In this document: positions 9,745 to 17,995 of the stretch, in pieces | How the letters are laid out: each line of letters opens with the position of its first letter | Position numbering within the stretch: position 1 is the first letter of the stretch | Source of the DNA: an uncultured Lachnospiraceae bacterium | Lineage (GTDB): Bacteria; Bacillota; Clostridia; Lachnospirales; Lachnospiraceae | Reading direction: 5' to 3' | Length of the DNA: 59,232 nucleotides | Assembly (NCBI GenBank): GCA_947086895.1 | Contig: CAMUAR010000017.1 | Span: 1 to 59,232, forward strand | Notes under the pieces: model-generated | What the model saw: only the letters and a program-made list of their open reading frames with translations | What the model was told of the DNA's origin: nothing | The model's database searches: none | Program-made: the position numbers and the translations under genes

Positions 9745-11406
9745 TCAATAGCGAGATTGTGATAAGCTTTGTTTTTTTCTTTTTATAGCCTGAAAAATAA
9801 CGTACAGCAGAATAAAAAACCAGGCTGCAGCCAACGCGGACAGCAAAACAACCGAGGTGACAGGAAGGTTTCCAAATTGTGTTTTTCCGACGGAAATTTG
9901 ACTGCGGTTTGTCTGGTCCAGACGATACAAAGATGTAATATCGCTGTAAAGCTGTTCGATATAAGCATCATCAACGGTTTCTTTGCGTCGGATCGATTTG
10001 GCTGTGCTTTCGATCAACTGGCCTGCCGCATCGCGCAGAGAGGTAGAACCGTTAAATACTGGTGTGACAAACGTGTGATTTACATTGTCCAGAAGCATTT
10101 GAGCCGCGTCGATTTTAATATTATAATATAGAGAATTATCCTCGCCGCTTCTTGCAAGATAGTCCTGATATTCTGCTGATTCATGGGCTTTTTTTGTCAC
10201 TGGAACATAACCTTCGGTTTGAGCATAAGCAATCTGCACATTATTTGTTAAAAGATACTGTGTAAACAGCCAGGAAGCCAGAACTTCTCCTGTGTCCGCT
10301 TTGTTGAAAATACAGACAGAAGGTCCCTGGGATATCATTTTGGGGTTGGTTGTATCAAATTGCGGGATTGGCATAACAACGGTTTCAAATTCTACAACTG
10401 CATCCTCGCTGATATCCGACAACGGTGCGTTTGATCCCATCCAGGTTGCTCCCGCTGTAGAATCTACCGCAAAAATACATTGCCCTGCATTGAGAAAATT
10501 GGCGGGGTAACTGGAAATTTTAAATGTGGAGAACGCGCCGGTTGCAACGTGGTCTGCGATTGTGTACAACAATTCTTTTGTCGTATCGTTGAAAAGCAGC
10601 ATTTCGCCGTTTGCGGTCGAATATCCGGCATCTTTTTGCTTCAGCATTTGAATCATCATATTGTCGGTTGATTTATAAATAAATGGTATCATAACTTTCT
10701 GACCATTTATAAGAAAATTTCCGTCTTTATCTTTTGCCATTGCAGCCTCGGAAACTTCCCAGACAAAGTCCCAAGTCAGCGTGTCAGGCAGTGTAAAGCC
10801 AAGTGATTCAACATAAGTTTTATTGATGTAGCAAGCTTCGGTAGAGCGCATATACGGAATTGCATAATAGTGTCCGCCAAAAGAACATTCCTCAAGAAAC
10901 TGTGGGATAATCTCATTTTTTGACGGCGAATCAAACCGTACTTCGCTGCCGCCAAGACCATATTTTTCATCGATAAATAAATTTTCTAAAGGAACGACAA
11001 GGTTTGTTCCTGTCAAGTAAGTTGCAATATGATCCGGGTAGGTAATACATACATTTGGAGTGGTCTGCGTTGCAATGTTGGTGATAACATCGTTATAAAT
11101 TCTTCCATAGTCCGTGTACAGACGCAGGTTGATTGTAATATTTGGATAGAGCTTATGAAAGTCGGCAATTGCTTGTTCATAGATCATTGTCTGTGTCTTG
11201 TTTGTATCGTTTTTTGCCCAGAATGTAATTTCATACTCGCGCGATGTATCAAAAGATTCTGGGATTTCAAAGGCGGCCAGTCCTTCGCGACCATGGCAGG
11301 CAGAACACAGACAAATCAGGAAAAGCGAGAGAGCAAGAATGATTGTTTTTTTGAAAAAAGAATGTTTTTGGTATTCTGAAATATGGCATTGCAGTTTCTT
11401 TATCAT
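9745..11406 (-). CDS. ABC transporter substrate-binding lipoprotein (carbohydrate type)
   Basis: 553 residues. The N-terminal signal peptide (hydrophobic ~21-36) ends in a lipobox LCSAC with Cys37. The mature domain follows the family-1 solute-binding pattern: YEITFWAKNDTNKTQ, IADFHKLYPNITINL, NVCITYPDHIATYL and FGGHYYAIPYMRSTEACYIN. Unusually, a C-terminal hydrophobic segment (about 512-536) plus a basic tail forms a second membrane anchor. It captures the substrate for the permeases encoded just upstream. The sugar is not predictable by eye. The start ATG overlaps the stop of the preceding permease gene (ATGA), so translation is coupled. It is the last gene of the importer operon. Confidence 0.92.
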   Translation of the reverse strand: MIKKLQCHISEYQKHSFFKKTIILALSLFLICLCSACHGREGLAAFEIPESFDTSREYEITFWAKNDTNKTQTMIYEQAIADFHKLYPNITINLRLYTDYGRIYNDVITNIATQTTPNVCITYPDHIATYLTGTNLVVPLENLFIDEKYGLGGSEVRFDSPSKNEIIPQFLEECSFGGHYYAIPYMRSTEACYINKTYVESLGFTLPDTLTWDFVWEVSEAAMAKDKDGNFLINGQKVMIPFIYKSTDNMMIQMLKQKDAGYSTANGEMLLFNDTTKELLYTIADHVATGAFSTFKISSYPANFLNAGQCIFAVDSTAGATWMGSNAPLSDISEDAVVEFETVVMPIPQFDTTNPKMISQGPSVCIFNKADTGEVLASWLFTQYLLTNNVQIAYAQTEGYVPVTKKAHESAEYQDYLARSGEDNSLYYNIKIDAAQMLLDNVNHTFVTPVFNGSTSLRDAAGQLIESTAKSIRRKETVDDAYIEQLYSDITSLYRLDQTNRSQISVGKTQFGNLPVTSVVLLSALAAAWFFILLYVIFQAIKRKKQSLSQSRY

Positions 11407-12251
11407 CCTTTGGTTCCTCCTCTTGATACGCCTTCCATAATTTTTTTTCGAAAAACAAGGAATAGAATGATCAGCGGTACAGAAATTACAACAACTGCCG
11501 CCATCATTGCAGGGATATTTTCGCGCCCAAATCCTTTTTCGCGGATTTCCTGGATTCCGTTGGAAACAAGGAAGTAGTTTTCATCGTCTGTAATCAGTCT
11601 TGGCCAGACGTAAGAATTCCAGCATTCGATTACTTTTAGAATGGTGATTGTAACAAGCGTGGGTTTTGAAATCGGAACCATAACCCGCAGCAGATATTTT
11701 AAATCAGAAGTGCCGTCCACTTTTGCCGCATAATATAAATTATCTGGAATCTGTTCAAAATTTTCTTTTAAAAGGTAAATGTAAAATACGGATGTGATGG
11801 ATGGAAGAATCAGTCCAGGAAAAGAATTTCTCATATCCCAGTTTGTAATTGTAACAAAATTGGTGATTACAACCAGCTCGTTTGGTATCATCATCAGGGA
11901 AAGAAAAATAACAAATACAATATTTTTTCCTTTAAATTCCAATCTGGCAAAGGCAAATGCTGCCAGAGTAATTACAATCAACATAATGGCGGTTGTAATT
12001 ACAGTAAAAATCAGCGTATTCAAAAGATATCGTCCAAGAGGAACTGAAGTAAATGCGTCTGCATAATTTTGAAGAGTTGGGGACAGCGTGAAAAATTTTG
12101 GAATATATTCTGAATTGTATGAACTATAACTTTTTACGGATGTCAACAGCATCCAGTAAAAAGGGAACAACACGACAATAGCCCAGAGAGCCAAAAGCGC
12201 ATAAGTAATAATGCGGAGCGGTTTTTTTGGTGTTTTTTTGTAGTCTTCCAT
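11403..12251 (-). CDS. Carbohydrate ABC transporter permease (MalG/UgpE type)
   Basis: 282-residue inner-membrane permease with six predicted helices. The EAA-type loop that contacts the ATPase appears as YYAAKVDGTSDLKYLLRVMVPISKPTL, shown here only as landmarks (AAKVDGTS, about residue 184). The C-terminus SVPLIILFLVFRKKIMEGVSRGG, ending in EGVSRGGTKG, is characteristic of MalG-like subunits. Its stop overlaps the next gene by 4 bp. An 85-bp gap separates it from the MalF-type gene upstream. A modest gagg site precedes the start. Confidence 0.94.
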   Translation of the reverse strand: MEDYKKTPKKPLRIITYALLALWAIVVLFPFYWMLLTSVKSYSSYNSEYIPKFFTLSPTLQNYADAFTSVPLGRYLLNTLIFTVITTAIMLIVITLAAFAFARLEFKGKNIVFVIFLSLMMIPNELVVITNFVTITNWDMRNSFPGLILPSITSVFYIYLLKENFEQIPDNLYYAAKVDGTSDLKYLLRVMVPISKPTLVTITILKVIECWNSYVWPRLITDDENYFLVSNGIQEIREKGFGRENIPAMMAAVVVISVPLIILFLVFRKKIMEGVSRGGTKG

Positions 12252-12336
12252 GACAATACCTCTTTTCTGTTTTCCAGAATATATATAAAATAACAGTCTA
12301 TAAGTTTTCTAAAAATTATAAAAGTAAGGTTACAAA

Positions 12337-13245
12337 TTATGAGTAATGAACATTTTTTTTGCTGACAAGCAGATTGATACACGTTATGGTAAGTACAATC
12401 GCAAATAACAGAATAGCTGCCGCTGATGCGTAGGACGGGTAACCGCCGCTGTCTCCATATAACATATCGTACACATAGCCGACAATGGTATTCATTTCCG
12501 CAGCATTTAAGTCTGTTCCAAACAGAGCAACAACATCACTATATGCTTTAAAAGCACCAATAAAACCTGTAATAATAAGATAAAAAATCATTGGTGAAAT
12601 CATTGGGAGAGTAATTCTTATAAAGGTTCGGAATTTGGAAGTGCCATCCACTCTTGCAGCATTGTAATAAACTGGATTAACAGAGGAAAGCGCGCTTGTC
12701 AGAATCAAAATTTTAAAAGGAAGAACAACCCACACGGTATAGAAACATAATACAAACATTTTTGCCCAGTATGGACCTTCAATAAAATCTACTGTGTCTC
12801 CGCCAAACAGGGAAAGAAGCATATTGATCAGACCGTCTGAGTACGCAGTTTTTTTAAATAAAATCATAAAAACAAGCCCTACAGCTAAAGTATTTGTCAC
12901 ATAAGGAAGAAAATAAATGGTTTGAAGCAGACTGCGGAATCGCTGGATGGAAGTGAGACCAAGAGAGATCAATAAGGCAATTCCTGTTGATAACGGCACA
13001 GTGATAATAACGAGAATAAATGTGTTTTTTACTGCCTGCAGGAAATATGGATCATGTAAAATATAAGAATAGTTGTATGTTCCAGTGCCAAAATAAGTCT
13101 GGGAAGCAGAATTGTATCCTTCTTCAAAAGAATAAACAAAGACATCAATCAGGGGATATACCATGAAAATGCCAAGAAAAATAATTGCGGGCAAAAGGTA
13201 TAACCAGCTTTTTAAATTGCTGTTTTTAAAAAATTTTTTGAACAT
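12337..13245 (-). CDS. Carbohydrate ABC transporter permease (MalF/UgpA type)
   Basis: 302-residue membrane protein with six predicted helices, beginning LKSWLYLLPAIIFLGIFMVY, the typical first helix of UgpA/MalF-like subunits. The coupling loop reads YYNAARVDGTSKFRTF with ITLPMISP after it. It pairs with the MalG-type permease encoded downstream. The start has aaaggagcg at proper spacing and lies 11 bp after the ATPase gene stop, so it belongs to the same transcript. Confidence 0.94.
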   Translation of the reverse strand: MFKKFFKNSNLKSWLYLLPAIIFLGIFMVYPLIDVFVYSFEEGYNSASQTYFGTGTYNYSYILHDPYFLQAVKNTFILVIITVPLSTGIALLISLGLTSIQRFRSLLQTIYFLPYVTNTLAVGLVFMILFKKTAYSDGLINMLLSLFGGDTVDFIEGPYWAKMFVLCFYTVWVVLPFKILILTSALSSVNPVYYNAARVDGTSKFRTFIRITLPMISPMIFYLIITGFIGAFKAYSDVVALFGTDLNAAEMNTIVGYVYDMLYGDSGGYPSYASAAAILLFAIVLTITCINLLVSKKNVHYS

Positions 13246-13256
13246 ACTTGCGCTCC

Positions 13257-14351
13257 TTAAAAAGTAATTCGCTTTTCCGTTTTTTTGTCAAACAAAAGTA
13301 CTTTGTTTGGTTTTAAGTCAAAATGAACAAAAGCAGCATTTTCGTCCACTTTGCTGTCCGAGCTGATAATAGAGCGGATAGAAAAATTTAGTGAGGCTTC
13401 GTTCATTGATACAATACTGATATCGCGCCCCATTACTTCCACACCGCCCATAGCACAGCAGAGGGAGCCATTTTCTGACAGCAGAAAACCCTCCGGCCGG
13501 ATTCCAACATAAACTTCCATATTTGGAACGCCAGAGGTATTAAGAACAGCATCTTTGCCGATATATAATTTGCCGTCTGATACATTTCCAGAGAAAATGT
13601 TGATTGGCGGAGTACCCAAAAATTTTGCGACGAAGAGATTGGCAGGATTATCATATACTTCCTGAGACCGACCAAGCTGCTGGAGAACTCCGTCTTTCAT
13701 CAATACAATTTGGTCTGAAATGCTCATAGCTTCTTCCTGGTCATGTGTTACAAAAACTGTTGTGATGCCAGTTTCTTTTTGTATTCTTCGGATTTCCTCT
13801 CTGGTCTGAAGCCGCAGACGAGCATCAAGGTTGGACAGCGGTTCGTCAAGAAGAAGAACTTTTGGCATTTTCACAAGCGCACGGGCGATTGCAACGCGCT
13901 GTTGCTGACCGCCGGAAAGTTCTCCAGGCTTGCGGTCCATCAATTCTTCAATCTGAACAAGTTTTGCTGCATCCACTACCTTTTTTTCCATTGCTTCTTT
14001 CGAAAGCTTATCTTTACCTTTTAAGTTTTGCAATGGAAACAAAATATTTTGCCGGACTGTTAAATGAGGATAAAGTGCATAGTTTTGAAATACAAGTCCA
14101 ATTCCGCGGTGCTCTGCTGGAAGTTCTGTAACATCATCGTCCCCAAATAGAATCTTTCCGCTGGTTGGTTTTAGTAGACCACTAATCAAATTTAGCATTG
14201 TACTTTTGCCGCAACCAGAAGGACCTAACAGTCCAACTAGCTTGCCGTCTGGTATTTCAAAAGTAAAATTATTTACCGCAATTACATCACCATGGTTTTT
14301 CTTTCCGCGAGCAGGAAATTTTTTTGTCAGATTTTGCAGTACAACTTTCAT
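13257..14351 (-). CDS. ABC transporter ATP-binding protein (MalK/UgpC/MsmX type)
   Basis: 364-residue cytosolic ATPase that powers the importer. Walker A is GPSGCGKST (about residues 43-51), the Q-loop is in GLVFQNYALYPH, the signature is LSGGQQQRVAIARAL, Walker B is VLLLDEPLSNLDARL, and the switch His lies in TTVFVTHDQEEA. A C-terminal ~120-residue TOBE-like regulatory domain follows (GIRPEGFLL), as in MalK/UgpC. The start has gggagg 6 nt upstream. It is the first gene of the ATPase-permease-permease-binding protein operon. The usual arrangement has a separate shared ATPase, so a dedicated one is a point of note. Confidence 0.96.
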   Translation of the reverse strand: MKVVLQNLTKKFPARGKKNHGDVIAVNNFTFEIPDGKLVGLLGPSGCGKSTMLNLISGLLKPTSGKILFGDDDVTELPAEHRGIGLVFQNYALYPHLTVRQNILFPLQNLKGKDKLSKEAMEKKVVDAAKLVQIEELMDRKPGELSGGQQQRVAIARALVKMPKVLLLDEPLSNLDARLRLQTREEIRRIQKETGITTVFVTHDQEEAMSISDQIVLMKDGVLQQLGRSQEVYDNPANLFVAKFLGTPPINIFSGNVSDGKLYIGKDAVLNTSGVPNMEVYVGIRPEGFLLSENGSLCCAMGGVEVMGRDISIVSMNEASLNFSIRSIISSDSKVDENAAFVHFDLKPNKVLLFDKKTEKRITF

Positions 14352-14430
14352 TTATCCTCCCATTCTGTTATCAAAACAGAGTTTTGTTTTATATTTTTTG
14401 CCAGACAGCGTAATTTTCTTCTGACTCACT

Positions 14431-14443
14431 GGAACTTCCAGAA
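14431..14443. promoter_or_regulatory. Perfect 13-bp palindrome upstream of the importer operon
   Basis: CTGGAACTTCCAG lies about 80 bp before the ATPase start codon, in the only upstream gap of the operon. It could be an operator for a sugar-responsive repressor; no adjacent regulator gene supports this. Confidence 0.3.
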
Positions 14444-14467
14444 AACAGATTTATTTTTAATGATTAT

Positions 14468-15556
14468 TTAAAGTGTATTTATTAATTCTTGTATTTTTTC
14501 TATTGACAGACTAGTAAATTCAGCGATTTTATCTATTGGTAAAGTCCCGTCTTTCAGCATACGTTTGGCTGTTTCAATTTTTTCATTATACATACCTTCA
14601 TGTTTGCCCTCAAGTATACCTTCGCGTTTGCCCTCAAGTATGCCTTCGCGTTTGCCTTCAAGTATGCCTTCGCGTTTGCCCTCAAGTATACCTTCGCGTT
14701 TGCCCTCAAGTATACCTTCGCGTTTGCCCTCAAGTATACCTTCGCGTTTGCCTTCAAGTATGCCTTCAAGTGTTGCTTTTTGTCTGGCTTCACGTGTTGC
14801 TTCTTCAATTTCGCTTTCTATATAGGAACGGATAATTTCTTGTTCGTCATATAATACCATCATAATATCGACAACCTCCTTCTGTTTACTTTCAAGATAT
14901 TCTTTCAATATATTCTCGTTTTTACAGATATGGATTGCTTCTAAAATTGCTTTTTTCGTTCTGCCGTATAAGGCAATTTGTTCATCACAGATCTTTGTAA
15001 AGATTACATATTGATTTATGATATCACCTTTTTTTCCATCATAGATCATTTTTACTTTAATATCAATACAACATTCTTTGCCGCCAAAGAATTCTTGTAC
15101 CAGGGAAATTTCGGCTGGTTTTTCTTTTCGATTCCCTGTGTAAATTACATAAACTTCTGGGATTGGAAGTTGTACTTTTTTGCTTTTGTAAAGATTTTGT
15201 TTCGTGCGTTCAAAATAATTGTGATAAGTCTGTACCAGATACATTAATGCCCGAATAATAATATTCATAGTCCATGTAGATTGTGCTTCTACCAAAATCA
15301 TTAGTCGGTTATCTACCATAAACCCAAGATCGTTGTAAACATTATCTGTTAGTACATTTCGAATGGTAATATCTGTAAGGCTGCTTTCAGTAACTACTTG
15401 ATCTTCTGGATGTAATGCCTGATAAAGTTGTATTAAATATTTTTTATCTTGAAACAGATTAGTAAAAACGCTGTCTTTAATTGTATGTTTTACAATTTCT
15501 TTTTCTGATATATCTGTAGTGTTTTGATTGTTCTCTGTTCTTGTATGTTCTTCCAA
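14468..15556 (-). CDS. Rpn-family recombination-promoting nuclease / PD-(D/E)XK transposase-like protein
   Basis: 362 residues. The N-terminal ~220 residues match the Rpn/YhgA-like PD-(D/E)XK nuclease pattern: IKDSVFTNLFQDKKYLIQLY, the acidic NDLGFMVDNRLMILVEAQS with the E-x-Q catalytic motif, then MYLVQTYHNYFE and EVYVIYTGNR. Family members cut DNA and promote RecA-independent recombination. Residues ~265-320 are seven in-frame octapeptides (GILEGKRE and variants), and the C-terminus is a short helical domain (TLPIDKIAEFTSLSIEKI). It starts at a TTG with gaaggtg 6 nt upstream. It stands alone, on the same strand as its neighbours but without a shared operon. Confidence 0.88.
   Translation of the reverse strand: MEEHTRTENNQNTTDISEKEIVKHTIKDSVFTNLFQDKKYLIQLYQALHPEDQVVTESSLTDITIRNVLTDNVYNDLGFMVDNRLMILVEAQSTWTMNIIIRALMYLVQTYHNYFERTKQNLYKSKKVQLPIPEVYVIYTGNRKEKPAEISLVQEFFGGKECCIDIKVKMIYDGKKGDIINQYVIFTKICDEQIALYGRTKKAILEAIHICKNENILKEYLESKQKEVVDIMMVLYDEQEIIRSYIESEIEEATREARQKATLEGILEGKREGILEGKREGILEGKREGILEGKREGILEGKREGILEGKREGILEGKHEGMYNEKIETAKRMLKDGTLPIDKIAEFTSLSIEKIQELINTL
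14597..14764. repeat. 24-bp tandem repeat, seven copies, inside the Rpn-type gene
   Basis: Seven consecutive 24-bp units of type TTCGCGTTTGCCCTCAAGTA plus tacc encode (GILEGKRE)n on the minus strand. Only a few synonymous bases differ between units (c/t and a/g at fixed places). The repeat keeps the frame, so copy-number changes alter length but not the reading frame. Confidence 0.95.
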
Positions 15557-15750
15557 TCTGTCACCTTCTTTTATTAAATTTTTTAGCCGTAATCAAAATT
15601 GTAATTTCATTAAACTACTTGTGACCAAAAGGCATAGGCTTGTCAGGTTTTACTTTCACAACGATTTGTGTGAAAAATCTCGGATCCCAATTTTTTAAAG
15701 TGCATAAGAGTGCCTTTAAAACAATTGGTCAAGGCGGTTTTCTTTTTGTG

Positions 15751-15880
15751 TATATTATACCATATTGTTCCAATATGGTTCCCTGCGGGGCATACACACA
15801 GTTCGCAAAAGAAGATGCTCTCCCGTTGGTCGAGCGCGAACTGGCGCAGGTATAATATCTATCGATATTATACCATGGGA
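15751..15880. repeat. Hairpin-repeat family, copy B
   Basis: Contains a half hairpin ATTATACC, then CCATATTG/CAATATGG (15760-15778), then TTCCCTGCGGGGCAT, then stem CAGTTCGC (15799-15806) / GCGAACTG (15836-15843), then the 11-bp-arm hairpin GGTATAATATC/GATATTATACC with loop tatc (15849-15874). The order matches the 112-bp units at 38.2-38.5 kb. Confidence 0.85.
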
Positions 15881-15903
15881 ACATATTTTGAGCAACTATT
15901 TTA

Positions 15904-15941
15904 AGGCTCCTCCCACTGCCGAAAGGAAGTGGGAAGAGCCT
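15904..15941 (-). terminator. Terminator hairpin of the ABC exporter operon
   Basis: Arms AGGCTC-c-TCCCACT and AGTGGGA-a-GAGCCT form a strong stem directly after the 15963 gene stop (minus strand), followed on that strand by a short U-rich run. Confidence 0.6.
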
Positions 15942-15962
15942 GTAACAATAAAAGAATTTTAT

Positions 15963-17849
15963 CTATGAAATTTCTATGGCTTTGCGCTGTGTTAAATCTC
16001 TGGTTGTCTCTTGTTTTTCATCCGTATAATACTGTGCTTGTGCGTCCCACAATTCATAATATTTTCCAGTTTTATCTGCAACAAGTGTTTCGTGTGAACC
16101 ATTCTGAATGATATTTCCAGAATCAAAAACAATAATATTGTCGCAGAAGCGGCAGGAGGCAAGGCGGTGGCTGATATAGACCGCAGTTTTGTCTCCTGCA
16201 AGTTCATTAAACTTGTGATATACTTCATATTCAGAAACCGGGTCAAGCGCAGCAGTCGGCTCATCCAGAACAATAAACGGTGCATCTTTGTAAAGTGCGC
16301 GTGCAAGCGCGATTTTCTGGGCTTCTCCGCCGGAAATCTCCACGCCGCTTTCATCGTAATCTTTATAAAGAAATGTATTTATTCCGGCAGGCATCGTGTC
16401 AAGACGATCTCCAAACCCTGCCCGGATCAAACACTGCAGAGCGCGTTCCGCGTCATATTCTTTTGCCGCGGCGACATTCTGTCCAACGGTGAAGGAAAAA
16501 AGCTGAAAGTCCTGAAATACAACAGAAAAGATCGACATATATTCGTTGTAGTCATATTTTTTAATATTTACACCATTTAACAAAATTTCTCCCTCTGTTG
16601 GGTCGTAAAGGCGGCAGAGCAATTTGATAAATGTTGTTTTTCCGCTTCCGTTCACGCCGACAACAGCAAGTTTTTCCCCGATTTTAAATTTCAGATTGAC
16701 ATGGCGCAGCCCGTAGGTTTCCATGTTCGGATAGCGGAAAGAGACATCCTTAAATTCAATATAATATTCCGTGTCCAGCCGTTTTTCTACTGTGAGCGTT
16801 CCCTGGTACATGGTGTTTGGAATATCAAAATAGGAAAAATACCGTCTTAAATAATAATTGTTGGAGAATGCCTGCTGTAATGTTTTGACAAGCTGAGAGA
16901 TTGCGTTAAGCAGCATCATAGTACAGGCGACATATTTTGCGATTGAGCCGACGGAAACTGCGCCCTCGGATGCTGCTGTAATCAATATTATATAAACGCC
17001 AAATTTTAAAATATGATTGAGCAGAGCAAAAGGGATAGAAAGAGCCATACGCTTTGCATCCGATTTTAGATACATATTATTAAATTTTGCATTAAGATCG
17101 ACCATACTATTAACAATTAGGTCGTCCATTGCATAAAGACGGATATCCATTCCAGTATTATAGTTATTTAAATATTCGGTAAACTTATGATCAAGTATAT
17201 TGTCATTAACACATTTGCTGAAAAAATTCTGGTTTATTGCCTCCTGTTTTGCCGTGGTAAAGATTCCGCAGATTACAGTAATGATAATACCAGCGATGAA
17301 ACCAAACTTTACAGGCAGCGGCACAGCGTCCAAAAAGAAAAAAGAAACTGTCATAGCAATGGAAGCTACAATATTTGTTCCTTGTGTAATCAAGTTTTGA
17401 AAGCTTTGGTATAAGTAAAAAAGATTATATCCTGTTCGGCTTTCCATCAGGTTGCGCTCCATCAAAGACGTTACATCATGACTTTCTGTACAGGAATACG
17501 CCATTGACATTTCTTTTTTAGAATACATCCATAATTCCTGCCAGCACATACTGTTCCAATTTATAAATTCTGCTATTTTCATCCATGTACACAGCAGATT
17601 AAGTAAAAAGACAAGTCCAACCGTCAGTACAACATACCATACAATAATAGAATAATTTGCTTTTTCAAAGATAACATCAAGCAGTTTCGCGGAAAAGTAA
17701 ATCGGAATATAAGGAATTACAGATTCTAAAAATGCATGAAGGATAATATAGATTGTTCCTGAACAGTTGAGTTCGAAAAGGTATTTCACTCCTCGGCGAA
17801 AAATTGCAGAATGTTCTTTAAAGTTCATTTTATTTTCTTGTTTTTCCAT
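15963..17849 (-). CDS. ABC exporter half-transporter (permease-ATPase fusion)
   Basis: 628 residues. The N-terminal ~330 residues hold about six membrane helices (for example YIILHAFLESVIPYIPIYFS), and the C-terminal ~250 residues hold the ATPase: Walker A GVNGSGKTTF (about 405), signature ISGGEAQKIALARAL, Walker B FIVLDEPTAALDP, and H-loop YISHRLASCRFC. It is a type IV (MsbA-like) exporter subunit likely to work as a heterodimer with the 604-residue product of the upstream gene. The signature ISGGE departs slightly from LSGGQ. It lies 146 bp downstream of that partner and is probably co-transcribed. Substrate is not shown by the sequence; a peptide is plausible given the C39-like gene nearby. 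Confidence 0.94.
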   Translation of the reverse strand: MEKQENKMNFKEHSAIFRRGVKYLFELNCSGTIYIILHAFLESVIPYIPIYFSAKLLDVIFEKANYSIIVWYVVLTVGLVFLLNLLCTWMKIAEFINWNSMCWQELWMYSKKEMSMAYSCTESHDVTSLMERNLMESRTGYNLFYLYQSFQNLITQGTNIVASIAMTVSFFFLDAVPLPVKFGFIAGIIITVICGIFTTAKQEAINQNFFSKCVNDNILDHKFTEYLNNYNTGMDIRLYAMDDLIVNSMVDLNAKFNNMYLKSDAKRMALSIPFALLNHILKFGVYIILITAASEGAVSVGSIAKYVACTMMLLNAISQLVKTLQQAFSNNYYLRRYFSYFDIPNTMYQGTLTVEKRLDTEYYIEFKDVSFRYPNMETYGLRHVNLKFKIGEKLAVVGVNGSGKTTFIKLLCRLYDPTEGEILLNGVNIKKYDYNEYMSIFSVVFQDFQLFSFTVGQNVAAAKEYDAERALQCLIRAGFGDRLDTMPAGINTFLYKDYDESGVEISGGEAQKIALARALYKDAPFIVLDEPTAALDPVSEYEVYHKFNELAGDKTAVYISHRLASCRFCDNIIVFDSGNIIQNGSHETLVADKTGKYYELWDAQAQYYTDEKQETTRDLTQRKAIEIS

Positions 17850-17995
17850 AAGATTTTACAGCCTTTCTTTTATTTTCAGACATGCCCCAAAGAGATTAAC
17901 CCATTAAATTCCAAGTGGATCTACAGTATTTTGATCGTCTGCTTTCCTTTTTTATATTGTATATAAGCGAATTTTGTAAATCATCTTGACCAGAT

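Noticed and set aside
14536..14854. Several long ORFs on the plus strand and in other frames across the 24-bp repeat
   Set aside because: A 24-bp unit stays open in every frame; the proteins are low-complexity and only the minus frame continues into the Rpn domain.
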